Assembly (NCBI RefSeq): GCF_913776295.1
Contig: NZ_CAJYOJ010000003.1
Location: 1 to 49,721, forward strand
DNA length: 49,721 nucleotides
Direction of reading: 5' to 3'
From: an uncultured Pedobacter sp.
GTDB lineage: Bacteria > Bacteroidota > Bacteroidia > Sphingobacteriales > Sphingobacteriaceae
This document shows, one piece after another, positions 32,358 through 42,139 of the stretch (position 1 is its first letter; every line of letters begins with the position of its first letter). Under the pieces are notes generated by a model. That model searched no databases, was not told where the DNA came from, and saw only the letters and a list, made by a program, of their open reading frames with translations. Both the position numbers and the translations under genes were made by a program.

Positions 32358-35300
32358 TTAAAATTGAACTTGTACACCTAGAGTATATTTTCTTGGAATA
32401 GGATATCCCGTTCCATTATATTCTCCATATCCGTTAACAGCTTCTGCATCTGGTAATTTTTTTGATTGCTGGAACATATATACGTTATCAACAACGGCGT
32501 ATAATTTCAGCTGACTTAAGCCTAATTTTCTTACGGCTTTAGGACTAAAATCATAACTAAAATTGATACTTCTGATCCTTGCATAACCACCTTTTTCTAG
32601 GAAAAAAGATTGTGCAGCTGTATAATAATATCGATAGGATCCCAAATCGAGTTTTGCATATTCGGCTTGATCTCCAGGGTTTCTCCAGATGTTCAGGCGA
32701 CTTAGATCCGGTGAAGAAACACTGGCAAAATTATATACGGCATTAGCATCAGTTGAGTTCGTAAAACGATCTGAATCAAATAGGTTGAGTACATCACGTT
32801 TAAGTGTAAAGTTTACAAAAACACTTAAGCTAAAGTTTTTGTAAGAAAAGTTATTAGTCCAGCCACCGGTAAAACGTGGGTTAGGATCACCAATTGGAGC
32901 CTTATCCGGATTGATACCATCATTAAAAATATCTATAAAATAATCTCCATCCAAATCTGCCAGATAAAAATCACCTGCACTAAATGTTCCATTACTATTT
33001 CGATATCTTTCTCCAGTGTAAGGATTCTGGGGAATATCTGCTGAAGTAGAAAATACGCCTTTTGTACGGTATAAATAAAAAGCATTTAGTGGACTACCTA
33101 CAGAAAGCACGTGGTTTTTATCAAAACGATCTCCGCTCAAAATAATATCACGGCCACCATTCGGCAGACTCATGACCTGATTTTTATTGTAAGAGATATT
33201 AAAAGAGCTATTCCACTTAAATTCCTTACGGATTGGATTAGCAGTTAGAACCAACTCCAAACCTGAATTACGAACGGCAAATGCATTGGTAAAGGCATTG
33301 TCATAGCCTGATGTAACCGGCAAATCAACATTAAAAAGTTTTTCTCTTACTTCTTTGTTATACACATCGAATGAAATGGCATATCTACCATTATCGATTT
33401 CCAGATCGGTACCAATATTCCATTGGATCGATTTCTCCCAGCTTAAGTCTTTTTGTGCCACACCATTTCTGAAGTTAGGTGTAATTGCGGTTACACCATT
33501 ATATGAGGTTGCTCCAGAATTCCCACTAAAATAACCATTGTTAACCTGATAGGTATTATATTGCACATAAGCATTTCTTTTATCCTCATTTCCTGTCACG
33601 CCATAACTTCCTCTTATTTTTATGAGTGTAAAAGGATTATTAGATAGGTTTTTCATAAAGTTCTCTTCTGAAAGAAGCCATCCTGCTGAAATGGAAGGGA
33701 ATACGCCATATTTGTTATTTTCACCAAAACCAGATGAACCGTCCGTTCTGATTGTTCCCGATAAAAGATACTTGCTATCATAGTCATAATTGAAGCGGCC
33801 GTAATATGCGATTAGGCCATGGGCAATGTAATTTGAATAGGCAAAAATATTCTGTTGTTTAAACCCTGTAACCGTTTGAATATTGTCTGAAGCACCTCCA
33901 TAGCCAGATGCCTGGGTAGATTGAAACAAACTATACTCGATATCCTGACCCGCTACTGCACTAAAAGAATGTTTTTTAATGGAACCATTATAAGCCAGAT
34001 AGTTTGATGTTCTTAAGCCTATAGCGCTAGAAGAGAAACTGGAAGAGCTGTTGCCAAAACCATTGTTTAACAAATTGCTCATGCTCACATCCCTGCGCGT
34101 ATTATCATTAGTATAGGAAGATTGAGAATTTAAGGTAAAATGTTTATTAAATTCATAAGCCAGGTTGAGGTTAGCTCCAAACTGGTTCGACACATTTCTA
34201 TTTAAATTTTCACCATCTTTACTTACAAAATAATCCAGTTTTTCGGGAGATATATTAAATAACGAAGAGGGCAGATTCCCTGAACCAACTTTTGTAGGCT
34301 TAGATGGATCGTTTGGATCTTCATTACCTCTACCTCTGCTAGAACTTGAATAATAAAATATGGGGTTGATCATTAATTTTTTATTCATCGCCCTTGAGGT
34401 AAGGTTTAAGCGTGTGGTATAACGTTTAAAGCCTGTTCCTTTTACAATACCATCTTCGTCATAATAACCTCCGCTGAAACGATAAACCGTTCCATTATCA
34501 GTACCACCACTGATACTGAGGTTATTATCATTGATTTTACCTGTCTGATAAAATAAATCCTGCCAATCGGTATGGCCATTGAATGCCGGATTTAAGCTGT
34601 CGGTAAGGATGTAAGGCAGTTGTACCCGCTGATCGTAACTCAGCTGTCTTTGAAGTACCTCCATTTTTTGTCTACGCTCGGTAGTACCCATGGTTGCCTG
34701 CCTTAAGTTAGGGCGTTGCACCATACCGTAATAAGAGTTAAAGCTTACTCTTGTATCGCCACCTGTACCTTTTTTCGTTGTAATTAAAATCACGCCGTTA
34801 GCAGCTCGTGAACCATAAATGGCCGCTGCTGAAGCATCTTTTAATACATCAATAGATTCGATATCACTCGGATTAAGGCCGGCCATGTAGTTGGTTCCTG
34901 TACCTGTTCCTGGTGGCACAAGATCATCAGATGATTGAGGAACACCATCTACTACATAAAGTGGCGATCTAATGACATTAAACTGATCATAACCTGTACT
35001 ACCTGTTGAGTTACCCCTTACAGATACTGTTGGTGCCACACCTGGCTGGCCAGTAAAGTTTTGAACGTTTACACCAGATAAACGCCCCTGTAACAACTGA
35101 TCAAAACTTGCTGCAGGTAAATTGGCCAGTTCTTTACCGGAAATACTGGAAATTGCTGCCGTCGTTTTCTTTCTGGTAATTTTCTGATAACCGATAGTAA
35201 CCACTTCACTGAGTGTATTATTATCCTCTTCCAAAGAGAAATTTAATGTACCATTGGCCGAAACCGCTTTCTCTACCGAGCGATAGCCTACAATTCTGGC

Positions 35301-35537
35301 GGTAACAATTGCACCCTCTTTTTGAACAGTTAGGGAGAATTTTCCCTCAGCATTGGTGGCCGTACCATTTTTGGTACCCTTTTCAATAATCGAAACGCCG
35401 GGGATTGGTTTTTTGTCCTGATCTACAACTGTTCCCTTAATGGTTTTCTGGGCGAAGGCCAGCCAAGGGATAAGTAGAAAAAACAATGTTGCTTTTAAAA
35501 TTTTTACATAGCAATGTTTTGTAGAAGTTTTTTCCAT
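32358..35537 (-). CDS. SusC/RagA family TonB-linked outer membrane protein
   Basis: A 1059-residue TonB-dependent importer. Signal peptide (LFFLLIPWLAFAQ), then a carboxypeptidase-like regulatory domain (KGTVVDQDKKPIPGVSIIEK, about 33-110), a plug (SVRGNSTGS; LNPSDIESIDVLKDASAAAI is the SusC signature), and a 22-strand barrel ending in KYTLGVQVQF with the terminal aromatic. It lies 12 bases upstream of susD. No ECF sigma/FecR pair or hybrid two-component system is adjacent, so regulation is not visible here. Confidence 0.96.
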   Translation of the reverse strand: MEKTSTKHCYVKILKATLFFLLIPWLAFAQKTIKGTVVDQDKKPIPGVSIIEKGTKNGTATNAEGKFSLTVQKEGAIVTARIVGYRSVEKAVSANGTLNFSLEEDNNTLSEVVTIGYQKITRKKTTAAISSISGKELANLPAASFDQLLQGRLSGVNVQNFTGQPGVAPTVSVRGNSTGSTGYDQFNVIRSPLYVVDGVPQSSDDLVPPGTGTGTNYMAGLNPSDIESIDVLKDASAAAIYGSRAANGVILITTKKGTGGDTRVSFNSYYGMVQRPNLRQATMGTTERRQKMEVLQRQLSYDQRVQLPYILTDSLNPAFNGHTDWQDLFYQTGKINDNNLSISGGTDNGTVYRFSGGYYDEDGIVKGTGFKRYTTRLNLTSRAMNKKLMINPIFYYSSSSRGRGNEDPNDPSKPTKVGSGNLPSSLFNISPEKLDYFVSKDGENLNRNVSNQFGANLNLAYEFNKHFTLNSQSSYTNDNTRRDVSMSNLLNNGFGNSSSSFSSSAIGLRTSNYLAYNGSIKKHSFSAVAGQDIEYSLFQSTQASGYGGASDNIQTVTGFKQQNIFAYSNYIAHGLIAYYGRFNYDYDSKYLLSGTIRTDGSSGFGENNKYGVFPSISAGWLLSEENFMKNLSNNPFTLIKIRGSYGVTGNEDKRNAYVQYNTYQVNNGYFSGNSGATSYNGVTAITPNFRNGVAQKDLSWEKSIQWNIGTDLEIDNGRYAISFDVYNKEVREKLFNVDLPVTSGYDNAFTNAFAVRNSGLELVLTANPIRKEFKWNSSFNISYNKNQVMSLPNGGRDIILSGDRFDKNHVLSVGSPLNAFYLYRTKGVFSTSADIPQNPYTGERYRNSNGTFSAGDFYLADLDGDYFIDIFNDGINPDKAPIGDPNPRFTGGWTNNFSYKNFSLSVFVNFTLKRDVLNLFDSDRFTNSTDANAVYNFASVSSPDLSRLNIWRNPGDQAEYAKLDLGSYRYYYTAAQSFFLEKGGYARIRSINFSYDFSPKAVRKLGLSQLKLYAVVDNVYMFQQSKKLPDAEAVNGYGEYNGTGYPIPRKYTLGVQVQF

Positions 35538-35997
35538 TGATGTCTAGTTAGTTTAGTTTATTAATATTTTAAAAGTATCAACATTTTTACCTGGTGGTTA
35601 ACAACTTTTTAGCTAAATAAAACCATATTTTAACATAAAAATTTAACATTAATTAACATTTACTGTTAGCGCATCACACTTTTACGATCAATAATCTGCC
35701 TCTATGTGCCGTTAATGGCTATTTACAATAAAATAAGTCTTATTTTAATCCTTTTCCAGAATACATTTCGCTAATTAATTAGCAATCAGATTTTGACAAC
35801 TGAGATATAAAAAATGTCTCAATGGAATCCGCTAAAACGATAAACTAATCTTTTAGTACATCCATTCTTTTTTGCTGCAAAAAGCAACTGAATACTTATG
35901 GACTTATCCAATTTAGAATAATTCAAAATAATTTGGATTATATAATTTTCTGATGTTATTTTGCGACTGTTTAGATTTAATCCAAATAAATATCAAA
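35538..35997. promoter_or_regulatory. Divergent promoter region between susC and the TonB siderophore receptor
   Basis: AT-rich, with no ORF. On the plus strand TTTG near 35933 and TATTTTGC near 35957 make a fair Bacteroidota promoter for the receptor gene. On the minus strand TACTTTTA near 35570 is a weak -7 box for susC. No clear Fur-type palindrome was seen. Confidence 0.35.
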
Positions 35998-38436
35998 ATG
36001 TTAAAGATCAAATTTTACAGTTTTACCTTACTATTTATTTTTATCAATATACTGTGCTTTGCTCAGCAACCTGTAACGATCAGGGGTACGGTTACCACTT
36101 CTGATGGGAAACCTGCAGCTTATATTACTGTAGGTTTGAAAGGGAAAGGCATTGGAAATATGACCAATGATAAAGGTATCTTCGAAATACAAAGAGTTAA
36201 ACCCGGTTCGTATATCTTACGCGTATCAGGCGTTGGCATCCAGAGCATAGAAAAATCAGTTACCATTACTGCAGGAGAAAACAAAACAGTTGATTTCGTG
36301 ATCAGCCAGAACTCAAATCAACTCAATGAAGTGAATATCAATAAAGGCAAAGCCAATAAATATAGCGCTCAAAAAAGCGATTACGTAGCTAAAATGCCGA
36401 TCAGCAATCTGGAAAATCCTCAGGTTTATACCACGATTACCAAAGAAACATTTAATGATCAATTATTATTTTCGGTTGATGATGCTACCCGTAACGCAGT
36501 TGGTATTCAAAAAATGTGGGAATCAACCGGACGTGGCGGCGATGGTGGTGCATATTATGCATCAAGAGGCTTTATTGTACAATCGAAATTAAGAAACGGA
36601 ATTGCAGGTAATGTAACCAGCCGTAATGATGCAGCCAATATAGAAAGTGTTGAAGTAATTAAAGGCCCGTCAGCCACTTTATTTGGCAGCACCCTAACTT
36701 CTTATGGAGGTTTAATTAACCGCATCACTAAAAAACCTTTCGAAGGTTTGGGCGGTGAAGTAACTTATTCGGCAGGTAGTTATGATTTAAACAGGCTAAG
36801 TACCGATTTTAATTTCCCTGTTGATAAAACTAACCATATTTATGCCCGTATCAACGCATCTTATAACTATAAAGGCTCTTTTCAGCAAAATGTATTTGAT
36901 AGGGGTTTCTTTGTGGCACCAAGCTTGGCCTATAAAGTAAACGATAAGCTGGATTTTACTTTTGATGCTGAAATCGCAAATGGTAGTAACACCTTAAAAC
37001 CGTTTGTTTTCTTCTATTTTCCGGTAAAAGACCTTGGTTTTGATCGGGCTGATCAGGCTGGTATACCTTACGACAAATCGTTTACAGGTGACGTGATGAA
37101 ACAAAAATATAACAGCACCACTTTCTTTGGACAGGCAAATTATAAATTTAACGACAACTGGTCATCACATACCAGCTTTTCATCCAGCTATAGTTTTTCT
37201 AATGGCCGCGGAACTTACCTGTTCTTAGTTCCAAACAACTATCCGCCATTAGGCAACCCAACTGCTGCACCAAGCGCCGACCTCATTTCAAGGGCAGATC
37301 AATCAACTGATAACAGTAAACTTTACAACTACGAAATTCAACAAAATTTTAACGGCACTTTTAACCTGGGTTCAATAAAAAACAGAGTGGTATTGGGCCT
37401 TGATTATTTACGTCAAAACTCCGATCAATTGTTTTATGGAATCGATAGTTTCGATTTGACCAATAAAAACGGTACTGGCAGCAATTATAATAATTTCACA
37501 GAGTTCAATCTGGCAACCATTTATGCAGCAAATACCTATTCCAAATATCCCATTAATTTTAAATCGAACACTTATAGTGCCTGTGCTTCTGATGTGATTA
37601 ACCTAACCGACAGGTTAATTGCTTTGGCGGCCATTAGGGTAGACCGTTTTGACAATAAAGGTAATTCTGACCGTGCAGGCTCGGCGCCAAAAGGGGCTTA
37701 TAAACAGACCGTTTTCTCTCCGAAATTTGGTTTGGTATTTCAGCCTATTAAAGATCAGTTATCATTGTTTGCCAATTATCAAAATGGATTTAACAATCTT
37801 AACGGTATAGATTATAAAGGCGAAGCATTTAAGCCAGAGCAAGCCAATCAGATAGAAGGCGGTGTTAAAAGTAATCTGTTTAATGGTAAATTAACCGGAT
37901 CGGTATCTTATTATTATATCAAAGTGAAAGATATTGTGAGGGGTTATAATGGCGATCCCGCTAATCCAAATGCACAGATCCAGGATGGCAACAAAATCAG
38001 CAAAGGTATTGAAGCTGAAGTTATAGCGAATCCTTTAAATGGTTTAAACATTATTGCTGGTTTTGCTTATAACGATAACCGCTTAGAAAATGCATCTCCG
38101 GATGTTGAAGGAAGACGTGATGCCTATTCAGCTTCTCCGTATTCGGCAAACTTATGGATCAGTTACAAATTTGCTGCAGGTTCGTTAAAGGGTGTTGGTT
38201 TTGGGGCCGGTGGTAATTATGCCAGCGATAACAAAATTGTAAACAGTGTAAGCCAGGGCGTATTTATCTTACCTGCTTACGAGGTTTTTAATGCATCCGT
38301 ATTTTACGATCATCCAAGGTTCAGGATCGGAGCAAAAGTTGACAACTTTACCAATCAGAAATACTGGACTGGTTATAGTACCATGAATCCCCAGGATTTG
38401 AGAACCTTTACCGGTAGCGTAACTTATAAATTTTAA
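35998..38436 (+). CDS. TonB-dependent siderophore-type receptor
   Basis: An 812-residue outer membrane receptor. Signal peptide (YSFTLLFIFINILCFAQ), a carboxypeptidase-like domain (IRGTVTTSDGKPAAYITVGL), a plug with IESVEVIKGPSATLFGSTLT typical of siderophore receptors, and a barrel ending in FTGSVTYKF. I trimmed the start from 35953 to 35998, where the signal peptide begins. DUF4198 and PepSY genes follow, as in iron-uptake operons, so a ferric-siderophore ligand is likely. The exact siderophore is unknown. Confidence 0.92.
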   Translation: MLKIKFYSFTLLFIFINILCFAQQPVTIRGTVTTSDGKPAAYITVGLKGKGIGNMTNDKGIFEIQRVKPGSYILRVSGVGIQSIEKSVTITAGENKTVDFVISQNSNQLNEVNINKGKANKYSAQKSDYVAKMPISNLENPQVYTTITKETFNDQLLFSVDDATRNAVGIQKMWESTGRGGDGGAYYASRGFIVQSKLRNGIAGNVTSRNDAANIESVEVIKGPSATLFGSTLTSYGGLINRITKKPFEGLGGEVTYSAGSYDLNRLSTDFNFPVDKTNHIYARINASYNYKGSFQQNVFDRGFFVAPSLAYKVNDKLDFTFDAEIANGSNTLKPFVFFYFPVKDLGFDRADQAGIPYDKSFTGDVMKQKYNSTTFFGQANYKFNDNWSSHTSFSSSYSFSNGRGTYLFLVPNNYPPLGNPTAAPSADLISRADQSTDNSKLYNYEIQQNFNGTFNLGSIKNRVVLGLDYLRQNSDQLFYGIDSFDLTNKNGTGSNYNNFTEFNLATIYAANTYSKYPINFKSNTYSACASDVINLTDRLIALAAIRVDRFDNKGNSDRAGSAPKGAYKQTVFSPKFGLVFQPIKDQLSLFANYQNGFNNLNGIDYKGEAFKPEQANQIEGGVKSNLFNGKLTGSVSYYYIKVKDIVRGYNGDPANPNAQIQDGNKISKGIEAEVIANPLNGLNIIAGFAYNDNRLENASPDVEGRRDAYSASPYSANLWISYKFAAGSLKGVGFGAGGNYASDNKIVNSVSQGVFILPAYEVFNASVFYDHPRFRIGAKVDNFTNQKYWTGYSTMNPQDLRTFTGSVTYKF

Positions 38437-38445
38437 TAAAATAAG

Positions 38446-38481
38446 CAGGAGCATCTGGATCAGATCAGCTGCTCCTGTTTT
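38446..38481 (+). terminator. Terminator-like hairpin after the TonB receptor
   Basis: CAGGAGCA (38446-38453) pairs with TGCTCCTG (38470-38477), followed by TTTT. As the DUF4198 gene starts 15 bases later, it probably lowers downstream expression rather than ending the operon. Confidence 0.65.
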
Positions 38482-38495
38482 CAAAACCCGGAAAC

Positions 38496-39206
38496 ATGAA
38501 AACCAAAATCTCATTACTGGCATTATTCATTGCCTTTAGTATCTCGAATGTATTTGCTCATGCCTTATGGATAGAAACCGCCTCAACTGGCAAAAAAGGA
38601 CAGCAACAGGAAGTAAAAGTATTCTTTGGGGAATATGAAAGCAATGAAACTGATTCTGTGGCGAAGTGGTTTAGTAACCTGAAAGATTTTAAACTGGTTT
38701 TAACGGCGCCTGACGGCACCACTAAAGTGCTAACGGCTTTGCCCGATGTACTTTTTTATAAAGCGAGCTTTGTACCAGACCAGGAAGGCCATTATAAGAT
38801 TTCTATTGTACACGAAGTAGCTGCCGTTTATGAAAAAGCAAAAATAGAATACTACGCCTTTGCCGATGTTACTGTTGGTACATCAAAAATTAACAACGCT
38901 TTTCCGTCGGAAGCCGCTTTAACCATCAGGCCTGCTAAACACGGTTTAAAAGTTGGCGACCTGGCTGTTCATGAGGTGATTTATCATAAAAAACCTTTTG
39001 CAAACCAGAAATTAACGGTTGTGGGTCCGGATAAGAAAGGCCAACCCGCCAAAACCGATGTACAGGGCAAATTTATCTTTAAACCTGTTGCGAAAGGAAA
39101 TTACTTTCTTGAGGCCTTTACCGAAGATAAAACACCCGGCAAACTAAACGGACAGGATTACGAAAAAACCTGGCATTTGGTAACCTATACTACCGAAGTT
39201 AAATAA
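38496..39206 (+). CDS. DUF4198 domain periplasmic protein
   Basis: A 236-residue secreted protein: signal MKTKISLLALFIAFSISNVF ending in AHA, then HALWIETASTGKKGQQQEVK, the N-terminal His-containing strand of the DUF4198 family. The last part (TDVQGKFIFKPVAKGNYFLE) is a second beta-sandwich. Family members accompany TonB receptors for iron, nickel or cobalt and may bind metal in the periplasm. It lies between the receptor and the PepSY gene. Confidence 0.85.
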   Translation: MKTKISLLALFIAFSISNVFAHALWIETASTGKKGQQQEVKVFFGEYESNETDSVAKWFSNLKDFKLVLTAPDGTTKVLTALPDVLFYKASFVPDQEGHYKISIVHEVAAVYEKAKIEYYAFADVTVGTSKINNAFPSEAALTIRPAKHGLKVGDLAVHEVIYHKKPFANQKLTVVGPDKKGQPAKTDVQGKFIFKPVAKGNYFLEAFTEDKTPGKLNGQDYEKTWHLVTYTTEVK

Positions 39207-39227
39207 CCGGACAGTTCAAAACCTTTC

Positions 39228-39264
39228 AACCAATTGACAGCCGAACCCGCCAATTGGTTCTTTT
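39228..39264 (+). terminator. Hairpin with T-run after the DUF4198 gene
   Basis: AACCAATTG (39228-39236) pairs with CAATTGGTT (39251-39259), followed by CTTTT. It precedes the PepSY start by 16 bases and may attenuate it. Confidence 0.65.
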
Positions 39265-39279
39265 ATTAAATAAAGCCTG

Positions 39280-40476
39280 ATGTCGACAACAAAACCTATA
39301 CAGAAAAAAACAAAGAAATCGCGGATCAGAAGAATCAGTGACTGGCTGCACTTGTGGTTGGGTATAATATCCGGTATTGTGGTTTTTCATTTGGGCATTA
39401 CCGGCTGTATTTTTGCCTTTCAGAAAGAAATTACCGAGTTTATCCATAGAAAAGAGCTTTTTGTTGAGGTACCGGCCAATAAAAAAACAATTCCTTTAAG
39501 TACGCTAAAGGCGATAGCCGAAAAAGCTTTGGGCGAAAAAAAGAAGATAACTTTCATATCGAGCTACACCCGGGCCAACCGCGCCTGGGAGTTTGGCACT
39601 TACAAGCCTGGTAATCCTAAAGCTTTCTGGTATTTCGACGCGATAGATTATTATGATATCGTACGCATCAACCCCTACACCGGCAAGGTTATGTGGGTTT
39701 CCGATTATAAATACGAATTCTTCAGCATCATTAAAATGTTGCACTGGAGTTTTCTGATCAATCATCCCATCGGACAACAGATTATCGGTTGGAGCACCCT
39801 TATTTTTGTTTTTCTTTTGATCTCGGGTATCGTGATGTGGTGGCCTAAAAACCTTAAAAAATCAAACTTCGATAAAAGTTTCAAAATTAAATGGAAAGCC
39901 AAATTTAAACGCATCAACTATGATATGCACAACGTACTTGGCTTTTATGTAATGATTATTTGCCTGATGCTGGCACTGACCGGTTTGGTATGGGCTTTCA
40001 AATGGTTTCAGGCCACCGTATATGTGGTGGCATCGGGAAGTACCAGCCCCCCAAAAGCCATAATAGCCAAATCAGATTCGACCCAGGCCATTAAAGCCAT
40101 TCCTTTTGATGTGGCCTTCGAAACCGCGCAAAGGGTGTTCAAAAATGCCGAACGCATCGGGATGTCGCCAGCCGAAGGAGGTTCAGCAAGCATTTATGCA
40201 ACGGGTTATAGAGGCGAAGAAACGTTTTGGAATTTCGATGTTCTGGTATTTGATCAGTATACCGGAAAATTGCTTGCCCGTAAAAACCAAAGCGATAAAA
40301 ATGCAGGTGAGGCAGTTATCGGCATGAATTATGACATTCATGTGGGTGCTATTTTAGGACTTCCCGGAAAAATAATGGCATTTTTTGCCAGTTTGATTGC
40401 TGCAAGTCTACCTATCACCGGATTTATCATTTGGTGGGGCAAAAAGAAAAAGAAGAAAAATACCGCAGCTGCGTAA
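39280..40476 (+). CDS. PepSY-associated transmembrane protein (siderophore reductase-like)
   Basis: A 398-residue inner-membrane protein of the PepSY_TM family. Transmembrane segments lie near 28-50 (WLGIISGIVVFHLGITGC), 165-190 (IIGWSTLIFVFLLISGIVMW), 210-235 and 370-392. Conserved His in the first helix region (WLHLWLG), MLHWSF, INYDMHNVLG and NYDIHVGAILGLPGK could bind haem, as proposed for FpvG/FoxB-like ferrisiderophore reductases. A Lys tail (KKKKKKN) ends the protein. It likely reduces ferric siderophore brought in by the upstream receptor; this is inferred from context. Confidence 0.88.
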   Translation: MSTTKPIQKKTKKSRIRRISDWLHLWLGIISGIVVFHLGITGCIFAFQKEITEFIHRKELFVEVPANKKTIPLSTLKAIAEKALGEKKKITFISSYTRANRAWEFGTYKPGNPKAFWYFDAIDYYDIVRINPYTGKVMWVSDYKYEFFSIIKMLHWSFLINHPIGQQIIGWSTLIFVFLLISGIVMWWPKNLKKSNFDKSFKIKWKAKFKRINYDMHNVLGFYVMIICLMLALTGLVWAFKWFQATVYVVASGSTSPPKAIIAKSDSTQAIKAIPFDVAFETAQRVFKNAERIGMSPAEGGSASIYATGYRGEETFWNFDVLVFDQYTGKLLARKNQSDKNAGEAVIGMNYDIHVGAILGLPGKIMAFFASLIAASLPITGFIIWWGKKKKKKNTAAA

Positions 40477-40501
40477 AAATTGCCGCAACCTCATTAATCC
40501 A

Positions 40502-40612
40502 TATGACACTGAATTCGTTTCGTCCGGTAAGACCCTGAAATAAATTCAGGGTGACGATCAGCCTTCCCCGGTTTTATTTACTAAATTCCGGCATGAAAAG
40601 ATTCGGTTTCTT
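40502..40612. repeat. Duplicated unit 1: repeat plus decayed copy of the M28 gene start
   Basis: After an intergenic repeat ending ATTCAGGGTGACGATCA comes GGTTTTATTTACTAAATTCC, then ATGAAAAGATTCGGTTTCTT. The true gene start at 40795-40850 has GGTTTTATTTTTGTAAATTC and ATGAAAAAATTTGGTTTCTT. In this copy the frame stops after 11 codons and the -7 box reads TATTTACT instead of TATTTTTG. Confidence 0.75.
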
Positions 40613-40732
40613 CATATTTAGATGTTAGTCGAGATTGTAATCTCGACTTTATGGATCCTGGATTTATAATCCACGTAAATAATTTATCTCTGTCCGGATT
40701 ACAAATCCAAACCAACGACAATCATCAATCAC
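40613..40732. repeat. Spacer repeat with GTCGAGATT...AATCTCGAC hairpin
   Basis: GTCGAGATTGTAATCTCGAC (about 40629-40648) is a palindrome, followed by GGATTTATAATCC and GGATTACAAATCC. The same theme recurs at 44090-44215. It separates the two duplicated units. Confidence 0.6.
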
Positions 40733-40850
40733 TATGATGTTGAATTCATTCAATACAGTAAGACAACCGAATTAATTTAGGGTGACGATCACCCTTTCCA
40801 GGTTTTATTTTTGTAAATTCCGGCATGAAAAAATTTGGTTTCTTCATCCT
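40733..40850. repeat. Duplicated unit 2, containing the working M28 promoter and start
   Basis: Homologous to 40502-40612: GATGTTGAATTCATTC, then TTTAGGGTGACGATCACC, then the promoter and first codons of the M28 gene. Confidence 0.7.
40806..40813 (+). promoter_or_regulatory. -7 promoter box of the M28 peptidase gene
   Basis: TATTTTTG matches TAnnTTTG exactly, 11 bases before the ATG, so the mRNA would be almost leaderless. Confidence 0.5.
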
Positions 40851-41964
40851 CTTGTTTTGTACGCTCAACAGTTTTGCGCAAGATTCCACATATACCAGGG
40901 AAATCATGAATACCCTTGCTTCGAAAGCATTCTGGGGAAGAGGTTATACCAAACATGGGATGAAAAAGGCGGCAAGTTATCTTACTGATGCCTATCAAAA
41001 AATCGGCTTATTGCCAATGGGTACAGCATATAAACAGACCTTTAATTTTCCTGTGAACACTTTCCCAGGGAAAATGATGGTAACCATCAACGGCAAAAAA
41101 CTCGTTCCCGGTAAAGATTTCATAATCAATAACGAAAGTCCGGGCATTAAACAAAAAGCCAGGTTAAAACAAATTGATAGTCTTAATTATCAGGCTACGT
41201 CTTCATTAATTATTTCACTAAAAGATAAACTTACCTGGTCTGTAGCAACCGAAATTGGAGACTTAACCACCATACAGCTTAATAAAAAGAGCTTTACGGC
41301 CATCCCAAAAGAAATCAGTGCTGATATTGAAAACGAGTTTATCCCCAATTTTCAGGCAGCCAATATTTGTGGTTGGGTTAAAGGAACTACATATCCTGAT
41401 TCATTGTTAATTATTACCGCACATTACGATCATTTGGGTGGTATGGGTGCCGATACCTATTTCCCGGGTGCAAATGATAATGCAGCTGGGGTGGCTACCC
41501 TGTTAAGTTTAGCCAAATATTATGCCGCCAATCCCCAGCCCTACTCCATTGGTTTTATCTGTTTTGCAGCCGAAGAAGCAGGATTATTAGGATCAGCATA
41601 TTTTGTAGAAAATCCATTGGTTCCTTTAAGTAAAATTAAATTCCTCCTCAACCTCGATCTGGTTGGAACAGGTGAAGCCGGAATGACAGTGGTGAATGCT
41701 TCTGTATACCCAAAAGCCTTCGCGCAGCTTAATGAAATTAATAATGAACATCATTATATTTCCAAAATCAATCCGAGGGGCAAAGCAGCCAATAGTGATC
41801 ATTATTTTTTTACCGAAAAAGGTGTTCCTGCATTCTTCATTTACACTCAGGGCGGCCCAACTGCCTATCACGATATATATGACAAACCGGAAACCTTGCC
41901 GCTTACCAAATACAAAGATCTGTTTAAACTAATTGTTGGTTTTAATCGAAAACTGATGGAATAA
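40825..41964 (+). CDS. Secreted M28 family zinc aminopeptidase
   Basis: A 379-residue exported peptidase. The signal is MKKFGFFILLFCTLNSFAQ. Metal ligands and catalytic residues fit M28: TAHYDHLGG (His, Asp), PGANDNAAGVATLL (bridging Asp), CFAAEEAGLLGSAYF (Glu pair), LNLDLVG (Asp) and NSDHYFF (His). These enzymes remove N-terminal amino acids from peptides outside the cytoplasm. The start region is duplicated upstream (40502-40612). It is probably monocistronic. Confidence 0.9.
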   Translation: MKKFGFFILLFCTLNSFAQDSTYTREIMNTLASKAFWGRGYTKHGMKKAASYLTDAYQKIGLLPMGTAYKQTFNFPVNTFPGKMMVTINGKKLVPGKDFIINNESPGIKQKARLKQIDSLNYQATSSLIISLKDKLTWSVATEIGDLTTIQLNKKSFTAIPKEISADIENEFIPNFQAANICGWVKGTTYPDSLLIITAHYDHLGGMGADTYFPGANDNAAGVATLLSLAKYYAANPQPYSIGFICFAAEEAGLLGSAYFVENPLVPLSKIKFLLNLDLVGTGEAGMTVVNASVYPKAFAQLNEINNEHHYISKINPRGKAANSDHYFFTEKGVPAFFIYTQGGPTAYHDIYDKPETLPLTKYKDLFKLIVGFNRKLME

Positions 41965-42139
41965 CTACGTTTTTTAGGACGAAAACCATAAACCGCTATG
42001 CAAACACTTTAGTCTGCATCCTCAGTTTCCTAATCTCCTTTTCGCCGATTGGGATAATATAACAAACAGTTGGGATAATTAAATTTAACATTGAGGCCTG
42101 CATACTCATCTTTGAATCAAACAAAAACGAAACAAAGTT

